A stretch of DNA of 64,000 nt from Suillus spraguei. Taxonomy: Eukaryota > Basidiomycota > Agaricomycetes > Boletales > Suillaceae. Of this stretch, positions 1 to 12,929 are shown one piece after another (positions within the stretch are counted from its first letter, which is position 1; the number at the start of each line of letters is the position of its first letter). Below the pieces are notes generated by a model. The model did not search any database. It saw nothing but the letters and a program-made list of their open reading frames with translations, and was not told the origin of the DNA. Position numbers and translations under genes: made by a program. The stretch is taken from positions 62,001-126,000 of the forward strand of contig JABCPU010000088.1 of the NCBI GenBank assembly GCA_016800925.1, read 5' to 3'.

Positions 1-908
1 TAACATAGGCTTCTAAAATACTTGACCAAAAACGGACGTTACGAACGCTTGACCTGAGCTAACTAAAAAGCACATGCACACGAGCATCTTGTGAGCGCTT
101 TCGAACCAAGTTACTAATCTGCTGATTTGAAGATTTGTCTGAATAATTCGGTGTGAGTTGGGTGTCCCCCTACTATCCTCACCATTGGCAACTCATTAAG
201 TGAGAGTGGTCTTGGCTGTTGGCAGCTGTCCATACGACATAGGTGTACACTATACTAATAATGCCAGTAAGGAGTGATAAGTACCTTGAAAGTCCGGCAA
301 AGTCCCCTGGCCGGGTTCAGGTGACCATTATTTACATAAGGGAAATCTCATAAAAAATAAACTGAATGCAATAGACGAGCGCTACGTGTTTCATGAAAAT
401 AAATAATCACTTCAAATTCAAATTCATGCATCCTTCGTCTTTGGATGGCACCGTCAGAAAAAAGTTTCTGGCCATGTTTTTCATTTTATTATAAATAATC
501 GAATTACTTATAAGCCTCCGGAAGGTGCTAATCTAATTTGTAATCCGGCGGCTCTCCGACATATTATTATTTTATTACATAACTAACGGGCCGTCGGCCC
601 TTTGGCACTTAAACAATTAATCCGAAGTTGCACCGGTGGAATTTGCACTTATTACCTTTCTTAAGTGCTCGATCCGCGCTGTGAAGTCACCTAGCAAGAA
701 TTCCCTAATATTTAAAATTACCCCTTCTCACTCTCATCAGATACTCGGGCATTGCTCCGGCGGACCATCACCGTGGCACCAAGAATAATTATGACGACTC
801 GGATAATCATCATTCTTGACGCAGCGGATCCTGGCAGTTCAGTCTTGCTCTTAGTATATATAAAGATGACTCACTTGTATCGAGCGCAAGTACACTTAAA
901 CGTCATCC
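1..908. other. Gene-poor leader region upstream of the F-box pair
   Basis: No supported coding region is seen. The stretch is AT-rich, with many stops in all frames and short A/T runs around 340-560. The last ~60 bases form the promoter of the first F-box gene. Confidence 0.5.
855..863 (+). promoter_or_regulatory. TATA-like element of the first F-box gene
   Basis: The sequence TATATATAA lies about 46 bases before the chosen ATG at 909. This is a plausible spacing for a core promoter with a short 5' leader. It rests on sequence only. Confidence 0.4.
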
Positions 909-2112
909 ATGGTTCAACTGGTATCTCCTCATGCGCTCTACATATCAGAGATATTATTCGCCATCTCATACCACCTTGAGGATGACAGGAGAGCGCTAGC
1001 GTGTCTTGCTCGTTGCTGTCATGCATTCTCAGAACCTGCTCTCAATGTTCTATGGTCGTCGGTGCGGTCTTTTTCGCCATTTATTCCCCTCCTGCCGCCG
1101 ACCGTGAAGTTCTTGTGGGTGAGCATTAAAACCTTGCAGCAATTATGTCATACTCAAGAATGTGTAGGACCATAGTCAGTTTGATGAAGTCAGCCTCGTC
1201 GATTTCCAGTGCACGCCTGAAGAAGAATGGAGGGTATTTGACAGTTACGCCCGCAGAGTCCGCAGGCTATACTCTGGATCTCGCTGTCACCAAATAGTGG
1301 CCCGCATACGCTCCCAAACCATCTTATTCCCTTTGCTACGATCTCTATCTCTTCAACTCGTCGAGCCCCTTCATATGCAAGGGCACCTCTTCTCGGACTC
1401 ACTACGCTCTTTGAAGATATCCGGACCTGGGTATGTACACTGCAAAGATGACCGCGTCCAAATGGCCATCGCGCACGTGGCTCGCGATGCGCCATTGGTG
1501 GAATATCTTCATGTCGAAGATTATACCTATTCTGTTCCCCAATCGTCACTTCCACCCCTCCATTTTGCCCATCTCCGAACTGTCAAAATATCTGCATTTT
1601 TCGATTACACCCTCCTCCAGTCTCTTTGTCACATCCTTTCCCAAGCACCTGTAACACAACTCAAACTCGAACTTCCACCACTTCCAAATAAAGAGTGGAA
1701 TATCTCAATTCCTGTCTTTCCCGCTCTGAAATCGTTGCGAATTTGTGGCAATCCGATTTCTGCTGAACAATTCGTATCCCATCTTACCAGCAAGGGTCTT
1801 CAGGAGCTTAGTATACACCACACAAGAGGAACCGCGAGCGCTGCAGATTACCGTCAACTTCTTTCCCGTGTTGCAGATAAATACGGCAATACTCTTCAGC
1901 AACTTTCGCTGTCACTCGGTCAGTTGCCCACCCCGAACTGCCCGTACGATCTTTCCCAAGCAGTTCTCGATGCTTTTTACGTCATTGCACCGCATTTCAA
2001 TCAACTAAAGACTCTCCACCTCTCGTTGCCGCACAATCGTTATGTTCATCTAGCGCCTGAACTCACATTCGAGTCTCCCACATGGCCATCTCTCAAGCTT
2101 CTTGACTTTTAA
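909..2112 (+). CDS. F-box-like protein, first of a tandem pair
   Basis: The model has two exons, 909-1118 and 1180-2112, giving 380 residues. The 61-base intron has GTGAGC and TCAG ends and keeps phase 0. The N-terminus (about residues 10-50) has the agaricomycete F-box pattern: an initial I-x-E-I-L, then L-A-x-C-C and a closing L-x-x-L-W. The rest is a leucine-rich, irregular repeat-like region with recurring L-x-x-L and H-L-H/S-V motifs, as in substrate-receptor halves of fungal F-box proteins. Such proteins usually bring a target to an SCF ubiquitin ligase through Skp1. The target here is unknown. The next gene is a clear paralogue of nearly equal length with the intron at the same place, so the pair arose by tandem duplication. 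Confidence 0.75.
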
Positions 2113-2606
2113 TCGATATAGTGTTCCGTACAGAAAAACTGAAGGAGCGCCCAATGCTGTATATCTTAGGAAGTATATATATCGTGTTAATCAGGTGTTA
2201 GGTTGCTGTCAATACGAATGTGGAACATGAGAAGACAGACAGACAGCGGCAGTGTGGGAGTCTTGATGAGTACTGGGAACAGGGAGAAACGCAAGGTAAG
2301 CTATTCTGAGACGATACCGCTGACCAGTGCCTGGTGCTGCTAACTATACAACCACACAAGAAAGGGCATCTAGGTGACGAGTTCTCGTCTCCCCGTAAAT
2401 TCATTCTATTCACAGGAACCCATGGACTAATGGGCAAAGGTTACTCTCGAACAAGATGAGACACTCGCACCCATGAGAGAATACCAGTATCAAAAACATC
2501 CGGTCTTATGATGGCTCACATCCCCAGTTCCTCCTCACTTCTCGCCAACTCCAACTTATCACTTATTCTCCTGGTCAGTGCATGATAAGAATCGGATCGC
2601 CGAGCT
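2113..2606. other. Spacer between the two F-box genes
   Basis: No coding sequence is supported. It holds the 3' end of the first gene and the promoter of the second. A minus-strand reading at 2198-2437 has no recognisable features. Confidence 0.5.
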
Positions 2607-3810
2607 ATGGTCTCAAGTTGTCGCGCTCTCTATATTTCCGAGATTCTTTCAGAAATCTCATACCAGCTAGAGGATGATAGGAAGTCTCTTTCACGTCTTG
2701 CACGTTGCTGCAGTGCATTCTCAGACCCAGCTTTGGATGTCTTGTGGAGGCGAATGAGCCTCTTCTCTCCCTTCATTCCCCTTTTGCCCACAAAGGTGTT
2801 GACACTTTGGGTACGTATTACTCTCGGGCAGGTTTGGACTTGTATAATTTTGACGCATTCTACAGGTGGAATACCAATTCAGCGCAGAGAGTCTCGCGGG
2901 CTTTCAATCTCCCCCTATACACGAGTGGAAAGCGTTCGATGCCTATGCTAGGCGTGTGCGGATTTTGTACAGTGGCGCCTCGCACTTCCTCGCAGGTGTG
3001 GCCACTATCCGAGCAGACTTCAACGTCTTCCCCTTTCTTCGATCCATGTCAATGCAGCTTCAGGAACCTATACAGCCCGGAATTCGGTTATTCCCTGAAA
3101 CATTGCAATCATTGCTAATTTCGGGCCCCGCTTACGTCAACTGTAAAGATTCCTGTATCCAGACTGCTCTTGTGCATGCAGCACGCGATGCACCCTTCCT
3201 AAAGCATCTACATGTCGAGGACTACAGCTACAACAGTGACCGCTTGGACACGCCACCCCTGCATTTCAAACACTTACGGAGCGTCGAGATATCTGCGTTC
3301 ATCAGCCCTAATGTCCTTAGATCTTTATGTCGCGTGCTTTCGCAATCACCCGTGATCGAGCTCAAGATAGAGCTCCCTCATACTAACTGTATATGGGATG
3401 CCCCACAATCTCTCTTCCCACATCTGGAGAGGCTGGAGATACACGGTACACCCACGCTTGCGGAAACCTTCATAGTGAACGTGTCCAGTCCGTGTATCCG
3501 CTCGCTGACTGTCAGGCACAGTCGCGGGCCCGCACGACTTGCAGCATGCAGCCGATTATTCTCTACTATCGTGGCTAAGTGCGGCACATCACTACAGTCG
3601 TTATCTCTCACTATCAGTCGCTCGCCAGTTCTCCATAACCATGATGGCACGGCGCATGATATGATGGATGCGCTGTTCCCTTTGATGCCGAATTTCGAGC
3701 GTTTGGAAGAACTTCATTTATCATTGCCAAGTGCAACTCAAGTCGACGATTACCCTGTCGAGGCGTCTGGATGGCCGGCTTTGAGGCGGGTAGAGTTCAT
3801 GGCCACATGA
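2607..3810 (+). CDS. F-box-like protein, second of a tandem pair
   Basis: The model has exons 2607-2810 and 2866-3810, giving 382 residues. The intron is 55 bases (GTACGT to ACAG) and phase 0. It aligns with the upstream gene over its full length: the same F-box start (ALYISEIL), the same L-x-R-C-C core and LW end, and in the second exon the shared FD-YARRVR-LYSG block and the HVEDY motif. Divergence is high for a tandem pair, so the duplication is not recent. A role as SCF substrate receptor is inferred from the F-box only. Confidence 0.75.
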
Positions 3811-4090
3811 CAATTCATGGGATGATCACGAGGGACTTGGAAGCTAGTTTCCTTTCAACAATGAAACGGCTGGATCATAGAAACGTTTTGATAACATGTA
3901 TTTGCATCTGAGTAGATATAAACCATCGAGATTTGCACTGTAATAATACTCATAGGTCATGCATAGCGAGGGAAGCAATATACTTTTGGGCACTCATGAA
4001 GTATTGACAAGCCTAGGGACGCACACAGTGCGCAGCCCCGGTACTTAACCAATGAAACGCTGTGAGGATGGAGTAGCATATATCCCACCC

Positions 4091-6336
4091 TTACCAATCA
4101 CCGTCAAATCCAACAAATCCTGTGCAAGCAGTCAGCTACGAACAGTCATCAAATTTGACAACAAGCATACCTGTGAGCAAAAACACGGGGAAATACCTCT
4201 TCTTTTCCAGTTGTGCACACCAGTTCCACGCGCTGGTCAGACGGCCATCGATACAGCTTCCCGCATCAAAGAAGTTATCGGCGCCAGAACCATCAAAACC
4301 GTGCTGGAAAAAATCGCACAGGATCTCGCGCATGCAATTATCTGTCGATCCAAAATCATCCTCAATGTAGGAGCGCAGCGCAGGTTTTTCCGCAAGGCTG
4401 GGTATCTGTGAGAGGGTGTTACAGATGGGCAGTAGGATCCGGTAGATTTGGGAATATTTATCTGTGCGAAGCACATCTAAGATAAAATGCGGCACGGCGT
4501 TGTAATATTAAACGTACCGATGAACATAAGCGCGTTGGGCACGTTGTGGTCGCCCATGTGGATGGCGGATGAGCCAATCCAGGTTCCCACGCTTTGTTGC
4601 GCACGGTGTAAGATCGTGTGCATCATGCGGAAGGTTTTGGGAGCTGCTTGCACACGATTTAGCCCCTGACCAGTATCCCTCAGCCGGTAAGGTACGTTCT
4701 CCGCAAGTAAGTCCTGTTCAGCGAGTGACCACAACCGGAACATGTCTGTCGAACAGGATTAGCATGATAAATACTAACACCTTCAAACACTAACCATGCA
4801 GGATCTCCCGCCATAAGGTGAGACTCTGTAGGACATATGCATATTGTTTTGCATGATCGTGACTAAGTCTCGCGCCCTGTTTTCCACTTCGTATTGCCAA
4901 GCTAGATTTGTTGTCTTTTGGTTGCGTTGGATGGAAGTATTGCTTCAAGTACGTGATCATCTTTTCGCAAGGATCTCGGTTCGTCCGCAAGAATGCGTGA
5001 TTATCGCCGATGCTGTATATGCACTGACGGACTTGTTCTTGATTTAACCCCGAACGCTGGTATTTCGAAGCCAGCGTCTCAATCGCGCGCTCCTTGTTTT
5101 TAATATCCCGCTGAACTTCTCTTCTTGAGCGTCCTTCAGAGTAGATTTCCTGCGTAGCGACCATGATGAGATCATCTCGTAACATGTTGAGAGCATCGTT
5201 CTCTTCAAGAATGGTGTACACAGACACGATGGGTTTGACGCAGGAAAAGCTGAGCATGTCTCGAACGTCCGGAGACTGGCTGTCCTACGGAGAGCAGTGT
5301 TTGCATAGTCGAAGACTGTGAAGCGCAGAACTTACCTGTAACAAATAGATCAACTTTCCATATGTCGTGCGCATTTTATCTGGGTTCATGATTTTATGTC
5401 TCCGACCGAGTTCAAACATAGTCTGGTAGAAGTCCGCGTTGGACTGAAAATCGCGATCAGTGAACAATTCTTGGCCCTGCTTGTAGTCTGCAGCAAGGAC
5501 GAGGCCAGATAGAATCGCGCATAGCTCGCGAATCTGATGTACGATACGCTTTGGCTTCGAAAGTCCATAACCCAGCGTGTCGATCTTATCCGTGTACTCG
5601 GATACCTGAAGCGCAGCGTCGAGGAGGCGTAGGTACTTGCGCTCGTTGTACGTGAGTCGAAGAGGGATGTATTTTGAACGTTCGACGAACCAGTCGCCGA
5701 CTTTGGACCCGACTGCAGGTTGGGCGTCTAGCGTTTGGATAGAGACGGGCGCTTTGGATGCTTCAACTGATATACGATCGAGTTCTCCATCAGAGTCATC
5801 CATATCAACATCGTCTTCTTGCTGAGCACAGAAGTAGGTATTAGATCCACCACGGCCAGGCCGAAAAAAGTCCGCACCTTCCCATTTTTCTTTGCATCTT
5901 CCGCTGCGCCATTTTGTGCTGACTTAAACTTGGCGCCACTTGCTATTGGCTTTGCAATGTGCTTCTTCCTTGAGCCCTTCCGGTGCTGCGCTGCAAAGCA
6001 GACTTCACAGTAATTATCTGCACATGTATCGCACGCAACTTGAGCAGGTTGATCTATACACGCGGTAAGCTCGACTCGATCCGTATGATCATCTCATGTC
6101 AACCACACACCTTCGCATTCAACGCAGAACCCGTCTGCAGCAGGCCTAACAGCTGATTCTTCGTCCCATCCCTCAGCGGGCCCAGTGGCGTCGCCTGAAT
6201 CTTTTTCCTTGAGTCGTGGGTGTTCAACTGCTTCGTGGTTCGTGCCGAGAATGTTTTCTAGGGTAAAATTGCCGCTCGGAGATTCGCCTGGCTGTGAGGT
6301 AGGTTCTATAGAAGTAGAGGATGTGTTTGCGGTCAT
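4091..6336 (-). CDS. UPF0652/DUF2009 protein with N-terminal B-box-like zinc finger
   Basis: Seven exons read on the minus strand: 6336-6111, 6053-5878, 5821-5336, 5284-4795, 4745-4518, 4461-4171 and 4119-4091, giving 641 residues. All introns are GT..AG and phases are consistent. Residues 71-107 carry Cys71, Cys74, Cys83, Cys86, Cys91, Cys94, His99 and His107, the spacing of a B-box-type zinc finger. The C-terminal ~450 residues match the conserved DUF2009 domain of fungi and plants, including RLTYNERK, the IGDNHAFL block, HNVPNALMFIDKY, the HGFDGSG-DNFFDAGSCIDGR block and the terminal FDGDW. The family has no established function that I know of; the zinc finger suggests protein or ubiquitin-related binding. 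The terminal exon codes for only nine residues plus stop, but its FVGFDGDW ending fits the family. Confidence 0.85.
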
Positions 6337-6625
6337 TATTTCTATGGATATGACATCTGTCTGCCCAGAATTCGTAGTTGTGTAATGAGAAACGAGTAAG
6401 GAACGCGTGTACAGAGGGAATTTAGCTAATGTGTTGTGATACTGACGTAATAAGGTGAGCGTGTACATGAATATCCAGCGCCAAAGCAAAGGTCAAAAAA
6501 GTGTACCTATGAGCGAACGCTCTGATATTAATATTAATCCGCGAACGTATAATACAAATGGGCGGTGCACGGAATGGAGATGATACATGATGAATGAGTG
6601 TGGGATGGTGACAGAAACCGATATT

Positions 6626-8039
6626 TCACAAGCTCCCAAGCGTATGGCGCCAAATCTTATTGACAATACCCTTGGTTTGTTCTGTCCGTGTGCCAACTCG
6701 CTCTTCATCTTCTGCTTGCCCAGCACAATCCTCTCTTTCCGATGCGCCGCAATCCACATCAGCCAAATGCGATCGAGGTGGATCGGGGGAATTGATTGCC
6801 GGCACATGAGACGTTTGGAACTCAAGTGATGATGGAGGTGAACGCTTGTACTTGTGCCGAGAGCGGGAGCTGTGAGACGACAAACTTCCGATACTTGGAG
6901 GGTAATCGTGTAGCGTCAAGGAAGATGGAGTAGTAGACTGGAGTATCGATAATGGAGAGCTGGTTTCGCTGAATTTTCCCTTGGATGCTTCAGATGCAAC
7001 TACCGTTTCTGCGTCATCTCCAGTTGGCACCTTTATGTAAGGGAGTCGAGGATTCTCTATGTCGCAACGAACATCGTCCTCCTCGTCTTCTGATGCGCGA
7101 AAGAGTGGTTCTCGATCATGCACATCAGACATACGGGGAGAATCAGTGGAAATTTCGACAGAGCTTGAAGAAGCTTTAACAATGGAATCAACGAGCCAGA
7201 ATTGCAGGATATTCATGATAATAGGGAAGAGACCCATGACGCTACGAAGGCAGGATAAGACTATTATAACCACGAAAAAAGACAACACACAATACGATTT
7301 GAAATGCATCACCGCTACCGATGGCAGTCCAACTGAGTAACCAGTCCCCCACTTTCGATATTCCTGGCCACACTGTGAACAACCCCACGACAAGCATTTT
7401 CATTGTCGTCAACGCAAAAACATAGACTGCGGCTTGACGCGCCCAATACGCCATTGACGGTGGGGAACCATACTGCCCCGACTCGTAGCCTTTGAGGCGG
7501 AGTCTCTTTGCCAAGAGGTTTGTGAGACCATGGTGCACGACGTATATTATAGCGACACCTATGATAAGAATGAGCATTGAAGGCAAGAATGAGATCCATT
7601 GATATTCACCAAGAGTAGTGTCAACGAGGACATTGAGAAAGTAGTAAGTGCAGGCATTGCCAGCATTATGGTGTGAACCAAGATTGGATATCAGGACATT
7701 GACACCGTGTACAAACATCTGTCCAACGATTTGCTTGGAAATATCGAAGAGCCTGCATGATTGTATAGATCTTCAGTGGTCTCCTACATCGCTATAAGCC
7801 ACTAGGACGAACCATATTCCCCAAGGTCGTTTTTGTGGTTCACGATGCCTCTTATACACGAGCGAAAGTATCACAAGCACGCCCATGAGCGCCTGGACAA
7901 CCTGATGGATGATTTACCGCTTCAGTATCAGCGTTCTATGAGAGAATTCTTGACGTACCAAGGCAGTTGGACCAAGCAATTGACATGAACGTCGATCCAG
8001 CGGAAAATCATCATCGGTAAGACGGGCAATGGGGAACAT
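6626..8039 (-). CDS. STIMATE/TMEM110-family membrane protein
   Basis: Five exons on the minus strand (8039-7959, 7901-7813, 7752-7610, 7558-7319, 7260-6626) give 395 residues. The N-terminal half has about five hydrophobic helices with family landmarks: CQLLGPTAL, KRPWGIWLFD, the HGVNVLIS block, DTTLGVAIIYVV, SGQYGSPP, ARQAAVY and NILQFWLVDSIVK. This is the family of human STIMATE (an ER regulator of STIM/Orai coupling) and of yeast vacuolar membrane protein YPL162C. The C-terminal ~180 residues are Ser/Pro/acid-rich, low complexity and probably cytosolic. A role at ER or vacuole membrane contacts is inferred from family only. The gene is tandem with the UPF0652 gene, about 290 bases apart. 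Confidence 0.8.
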
Positions 8040-8444
8040 GGCTGGTTGAAAAGAAATACTGCGAGCTCGCCCAAGCAGGTGTGCGAACTTGAACGTGCCG
8101 GCTTACTACTATCTTTCTGGTAAGTAATTTTCGTCACTGTATTGGTGAGAACAATGGTTACTACAGGTCTCAAGACCTTTGAAACTTCACATGTATAAAC
8201 CAACTGTCCACTTGAACATATATGATGGATATAAGGATCTTTATGCATCAAGTTACAAACATTGTCTTCAATTGCTTTGGCCCGTAGAATTTTTAAAGTC
8301 AAATATTTCAAATCTTGCTGTGAGGATGGGTTGTTGTTGAGTGTTATTTGGTAGGAGCTCTACTAGTAACTACATAGTACGGCCACGACAACACTCCACA
8401 ACGACACGCTAGATCCACTATATACAACTATTATATGATATATA
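8040..8444. other. Divergent promoter region between the STIMATE-like gene and SEC18
   Basis: The two genes start at 8039 (minus) and 8445 (plus), so this stretch of about 400 bases probably serves as a bidirectional promoter. A CTATATACAA run near 8420 could be a TATA element for SEC18. No gene is seen. Confidence 0.5.
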
Positions 8445-11336
8445 ATGTCCTTTTTCTCTAGATCTTCCCAACCCTCGCCTTCCCCATCATACTCCAGTGT
8501 TCCTCGTGAATCTGTCCCAAGACCCATGGCACGTAACCTTCCTCCGCAAACTCAATACAATGACCCTTCTCAGTCTCTCTTCGAGAAAAGATCATACGAT
8601 CGCAAGCCCCCTCCATCACGCTCTGGTCCGGGCACGAGGTATGTCTACCTCATCCTACGCCCCTACTCATACCGACTACACTTATAGCTATGCCGTAGTT
8701 ACTACGCCAAACGAGGGTCTCGCTCTGAGGAATTGCTTGATTGTTCACCCTTCGGACTTTCCTAATGGTGTGCATGTTTTGGTACGCAAGGTAGATCGTG
8801 ATTCTATGCAAAGGGAATATCCCATCACAACATGGTTAGTACAGCGTCTTCTACCTGATTCAACTCGTCTTAAGCGTCATTTAGCCATGACACTTCTGGG
8901 ACAATCAAATCGGGTACAGTTGCCATCGGACTGACGCAGCGCCAATGGATAGGTGTATCCCTGTCAGGCGACGACGTCACCATCGACACGATTCCTCAGA
9001 TACCCCCCTTTCTCCAATCCATTGACATCCAAGTCGGCTTTATACGAAATCGTAATGAAAATCAAGAGGCTTACTCTGCAGATGAGATCTCACGTAACTT
9101 CATCAAGATCTTCAATCGTGTCGTCTTCGCCCCGGGCGAAATGCTCATTTTCGATTTCAAAGGAGAGAAGCTCAAAATGACCATTGCATCTATGGGTGTG
9201 GTGGATCTCCCGGATCAACAGAACTCGCGCTTCGGAAAACAGCCACATATAGAGATGGGTGTCATGATGGACAGGACCGATGTCAATATCATGAAGGCAG
9301 GTGACAGTATGATCAAGATTAAATCAAGTGCAAAAAAGTGAGTCTTGTAACTCAAGGTATAGGCTCCATTTATTGTTCATGTCCAGGGCTGCGTCGAACG
9401 CTATCATCGCACCCAATTTCAAATTCGAAGAGATGGGTATCGGTGGTCTCGACGAGGAATTCGGCGCTATCTTCCGTCGTGCGTTTGCATCACGTGTATT
9501 CCCTCCAGCACTTGTCGAGAAGCTTGGAATTCAGCATGTGAAGGGTACGTTTTCATCAAAGAAAGAATTGACAACTGTTTAATGTCATGCATGAAAGGTA
9601 TCCTTCTTCATGGTCCACCGGGAACCGGTAAAACCCTCATAGCTCGTCAAATTGGAAAAATGCTCAATGCTCGGGAGCCAAAAATTGTCAATGGTCCTGA
9701 GATTCTAAACAAGTATGTTGGTGCATCAGAGGAGAATGTTCGGAAGCTTTTTGCGGATGCTGAGAAGGAGGTTAGTCGCGGCTTCGGATTGAACTTGCGC
9801 GATTATGCTGAAACGATGTGCAGTACAAGGAAAAGGGAGACGAGAGTGGCCTTCATATTATCATCTTCGACGAACTAGATGCTATCTTCAAACAACGTGG
9901 TTCCACGAACAGTGGAACAGGTGTCGGTGATAGTGTGGTCAATCAGCTCTTGTCCAAGGTAATGTACAGTATTCCCTTACTAGGTCAATTGTTCACTCCT
10001 CCTAGATGGATGGTATCGATCAACTAAATAACATACTCGTCATCGGCATGACAAACCGTATTGACATGATTGACGAGGCCTTACTGCGCCCCGGACGTCT
10101 TGAAGTACATATGGAAATTTCCCTACCTGATGAGCATGGACGGTTCCAGATCCTGCGCATTCACACTGCTAAAATGCGGACGAACAATGTGATGGACGCG
10201 GATGTTGACCTGGCTGAGCTCGCTGCCATGATGAAGAACTATTCAGGTGCAGAGATTGAGGGCTTCGTGAAGAGTGCAACCAGTTTTGCCTTCAATCGCC
10301 ATGTCAAGGTTGGTACCATGGCAGGCATTTCGGAGGACGTCGACAAGCTTAGAGTCAACCGCAGTGATTTCCTCAAGGCACTTGAGGAAATCAAGCCAGC
10401 ATATGGTGTATCGGAAGAGGAATTGACGGATGTTATTGCGAATGGGATCATTCATCATGACCCGATCATTGAAGTATGTTGCACGCGTCTTCAGTGTCTG
10501 TTGTGCTGATATTTTCTCTAGGAAATCCTTGATAAAGGCAAGTTATTCGTCAACCAGGTTGCCAGGTCGACACGAACACCGCGTGTCAGTATATTACTCC
10601 ACGGACCCCCTGCGTCAGGAAAAACTGTGCTGGCTGCATCCATTGCTTGGACTTCCCAATTCCCGTTCATCAAGCTCATTTCACCTGATCGCATGGTTGG
10701 ATTCTCGGAAGCGCAGAAAATACAGTTTATTACTAGAACATTTACCGATAGTTATAAGAGTCCACTGAGTGTCATCGTCATTGACAACCTTGAACGACTG
10801 CTAGGTGGGATTGCCCATAAGGCTGTATTCATTACGCTGACCTTCACCTGCAGACTGGACATCGCTTGGCAGCAGGTTCTCGAACCCTGTTTTGCAGACC
10901 CTTCTTGTGCTTATCGCTCGCAAACCACCCAAGGTTCGCATGTCCGTCAGATATATGTGGAGTGTGTTTAATCTCATGTCCTCAGGACAAACGTCTCCTC
11001 GTGATAGCAACAACCTCACTGCGCCCCCTTCTGACAGAGCTTGGTCTGTCTGATGTGTTTGATTCTGAGCTGCGCGTACCTCCAATCTCTAATCTTTCGT
11101 CGCTCGAACGAGTCCTATGCGAAGTACAGCTTTTCTCTTCAGAGAGCGAGCTCCGACAAACAATGCGCATGCTTGCAGATGCAGGGTTTGCTGTTGACCT
11201 CGATGCGGAGGGAGATGCGGCCTTGCATTTGCAAGTTGGCATCAAGAAGCTTTTGAGCATCGTCGAGATGGCGAGGCAGGAACCTGAGAGGGCTGGAGAG
11301 AGACTTGTGAGCGCAATCATCAACCTGAATTCGTAG
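8445..11336 (+). CDS. SEC18: NSF/Sec18 vesicle-fusion AAA ATPase
   Basis: Ten exons (8445-8638, 8688-8834, 8885-9337, 9387-9544, 9598-9770, 9824-9958, 10006-10473, 10522-10804, 10854-10933, 10986-11336) give 813 residues. A short disordered Ser/Pro-rich leader precedes the N domain. D1 has Walker A GPPGTGKT (residues 323-330), Walker B IIIFDELD and the second region of homology ending in [12 protein letters not shown]2 has Walker A GPPASGKT (604-611) and the IDNLERLL Walker B region. The protein disassembles SNARE complexes after membrane fusion, acting as a hexamer with alpha-SNAP/Sec17. Length and domain order are normal for fungal Sec18. The joint at 8834/8885 is less certain, but it gives the in-frame [12 protein letters not shown] block. 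Confidence 0.93.
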
Positions 11337-11575
11337 ATTTCGGGTCGCATACCTATTGGACCGATATCATTTGTAGAGTATATACAATCTGGACACATGT
11401 GTATTACTTTTAAGTTTTATAACGCTTGGCCAGGAAAGGTATAACATGCCTGATATGGTAGGCTCCTCAAAGATGGGGAAGTTCAACATGACCTCCAGCT
11501 GGCTACGGCATATCCACGATCACCTGCAGCCGCATTTTAACTAAGTACTGACAACGGCGACAAAGAAACACTATC

Positions 11576-12501
11576 ATGTCTTCTGTTGAGATTATCAAGG
11601 ACCCAGCTCAACCAACCCGCTTGCCACGATCAGCTTCTAATCCCAAACCAAAAGGGATCCTCAAGAATGCAATGCCACAACAACCAGGGTCGCAACCGCA
11701 GTAAGCTTCCGCCCAGATGCTAATCGGTGTCCTTATTAATATTCTCATAGCAACTTGCAATGGGACGAGGAGAATCTTGCGTTGACTGAGATCCAGAAAG
11801 ACAGTCTTATGAAGATTACAGAACCCAAAACGCCATATGTACGGTATAACGCTGAAACAGACCAAATCGAGGGCGGTATGGTCCTCTTCATCAATCTTTC
11901 TTTACATGTGATCTAATGCTATATATGACAGATATCCCATCGCTTGACCTAGGCGGGCAAATGTCATCGTCAATGGAGTATTTGTCGTCCTCTCCACGAT
12001 CGCTATCACCGACAGGCGCAGATACATCAGGGCCGTCTTCTCGCAGAACATCGCTCAGCAGCATTGGGCGCCGTTCATCTGGAAGATCAGCTAGCACTGC
12101 ATCTAGTAGGAGCAGGAGCACGAGCTTCAATCTCCCGAATGAGGCTAAAGCGGATATAAGAGCTGTGCAAGGCAGTCCAGGCGAAGAGGTCGAGACGGAG
12201 GAGGAGATGGATGAGGAAGGTGTGTATTTTTATCGTTTTTTAATATGAGATGGATTTATTTACTTGGACAGCTGCTGCCAAGCATGCGGCTTTCGTACGA
12301 GCCAGAGGACGGCATTATTCTAATGAAGCAGAGGCGATGAAGGTGAGCAGCTGTTCTCAAGTATTTAGAATATGCTCAATAGGTATTACATAGCGGGCAG
12401 TGAAGATGGTGGACGATGAAGAAGAAGAAGCAAGTGAAGAGGCCTCAGCACAAGTTGCGGACGGTCACGGTGCTGCAGTCAACGGCGTTCATGGTGATTG
12501 A
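11576..12501 (+). CDS. GLC8: Protein phosphatase 1 inhibitor-2 (Glc8 type)
   Basis: Five exons (11576-11700, 11751-11875, 11932-12219, 12272-12342, 12394-12501) give 238 residues. Family signatures appear in order: KGILKN near residue 26 (the PP1-binding GILK motif), [12 protein letters not shown], the KITEPKTPY block holding the conserved TPY phosphosite, and a late helix [12 protein letters not shown] like the PP1 active-site helix. The linker is Ser/Arg-rich and disordered. It regulates the type 1 phosphatase catalytic subunit (inhibitor or chaperone). Kinase control through the TPY threonine is known for the family and inferred here. It lies in the same direction as SEC18, 239 bases downstream. 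Confidence 0.88.
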
Positions 12502-12929
12502 TGGGATGACATATGCATATACTCTGCGTGGTTTTTGGGTGGAGTAGATGTGGACATGCTCACGAACTTTGAATTCTCTCAAAGGTATATACTGTATTTT
12601 TACCAGAATATTATCAGTCTTGAGTCTATTCGGTTGACGGTTGACTCGGACCATTACCACTATTCTGTGGACTCCGGGGAAATTCAAAAGCTGACATTGT
12701 CCTTCAATGGTACCGAGTCAGCGGTGGGTTGGCGAGGTACTAGCCCTGATCATAGCATATCTTTGCTTGAAGTCTGTCTATCATAGGGCTAGGCTGAGCG
12801 TGCAGAGTTGCCAAAACAGTCATTTCGACCACGTGGTTATCAAATGATCGGCAGAGATGATCGCAAAGTAGGTAAATTTTGAACAGCTCGTTTCAACAAC
12901 GGAACAAGATCAACAACGTCTGGATCAGA
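12502..12929. other. Intergenic region, GLC8 3' end and MTD1 promoter
   Basis: I see no supported gene. Short readings at 12535-12786 and on the opposite strand have no family features. Confidence 0.5.

Noticed and set aside
596..608. GGGCCGTCGGCCC inverted repeat near 590-610 as a regulatory site.
   Set aside because: It is short, GC-rich and isolated. One such palindrome is expected by chance in 64 kb and nothing nearby supports a function.
7928..8311. Minus-strand open frame of 127 codons upstream of the STIMATE-like gene.
   Set aside because: The conserved N-terminus (CQLLGPTAL) is in another frame, starting at 8039, so this frame overlaps the promoter and first exon out of phase.
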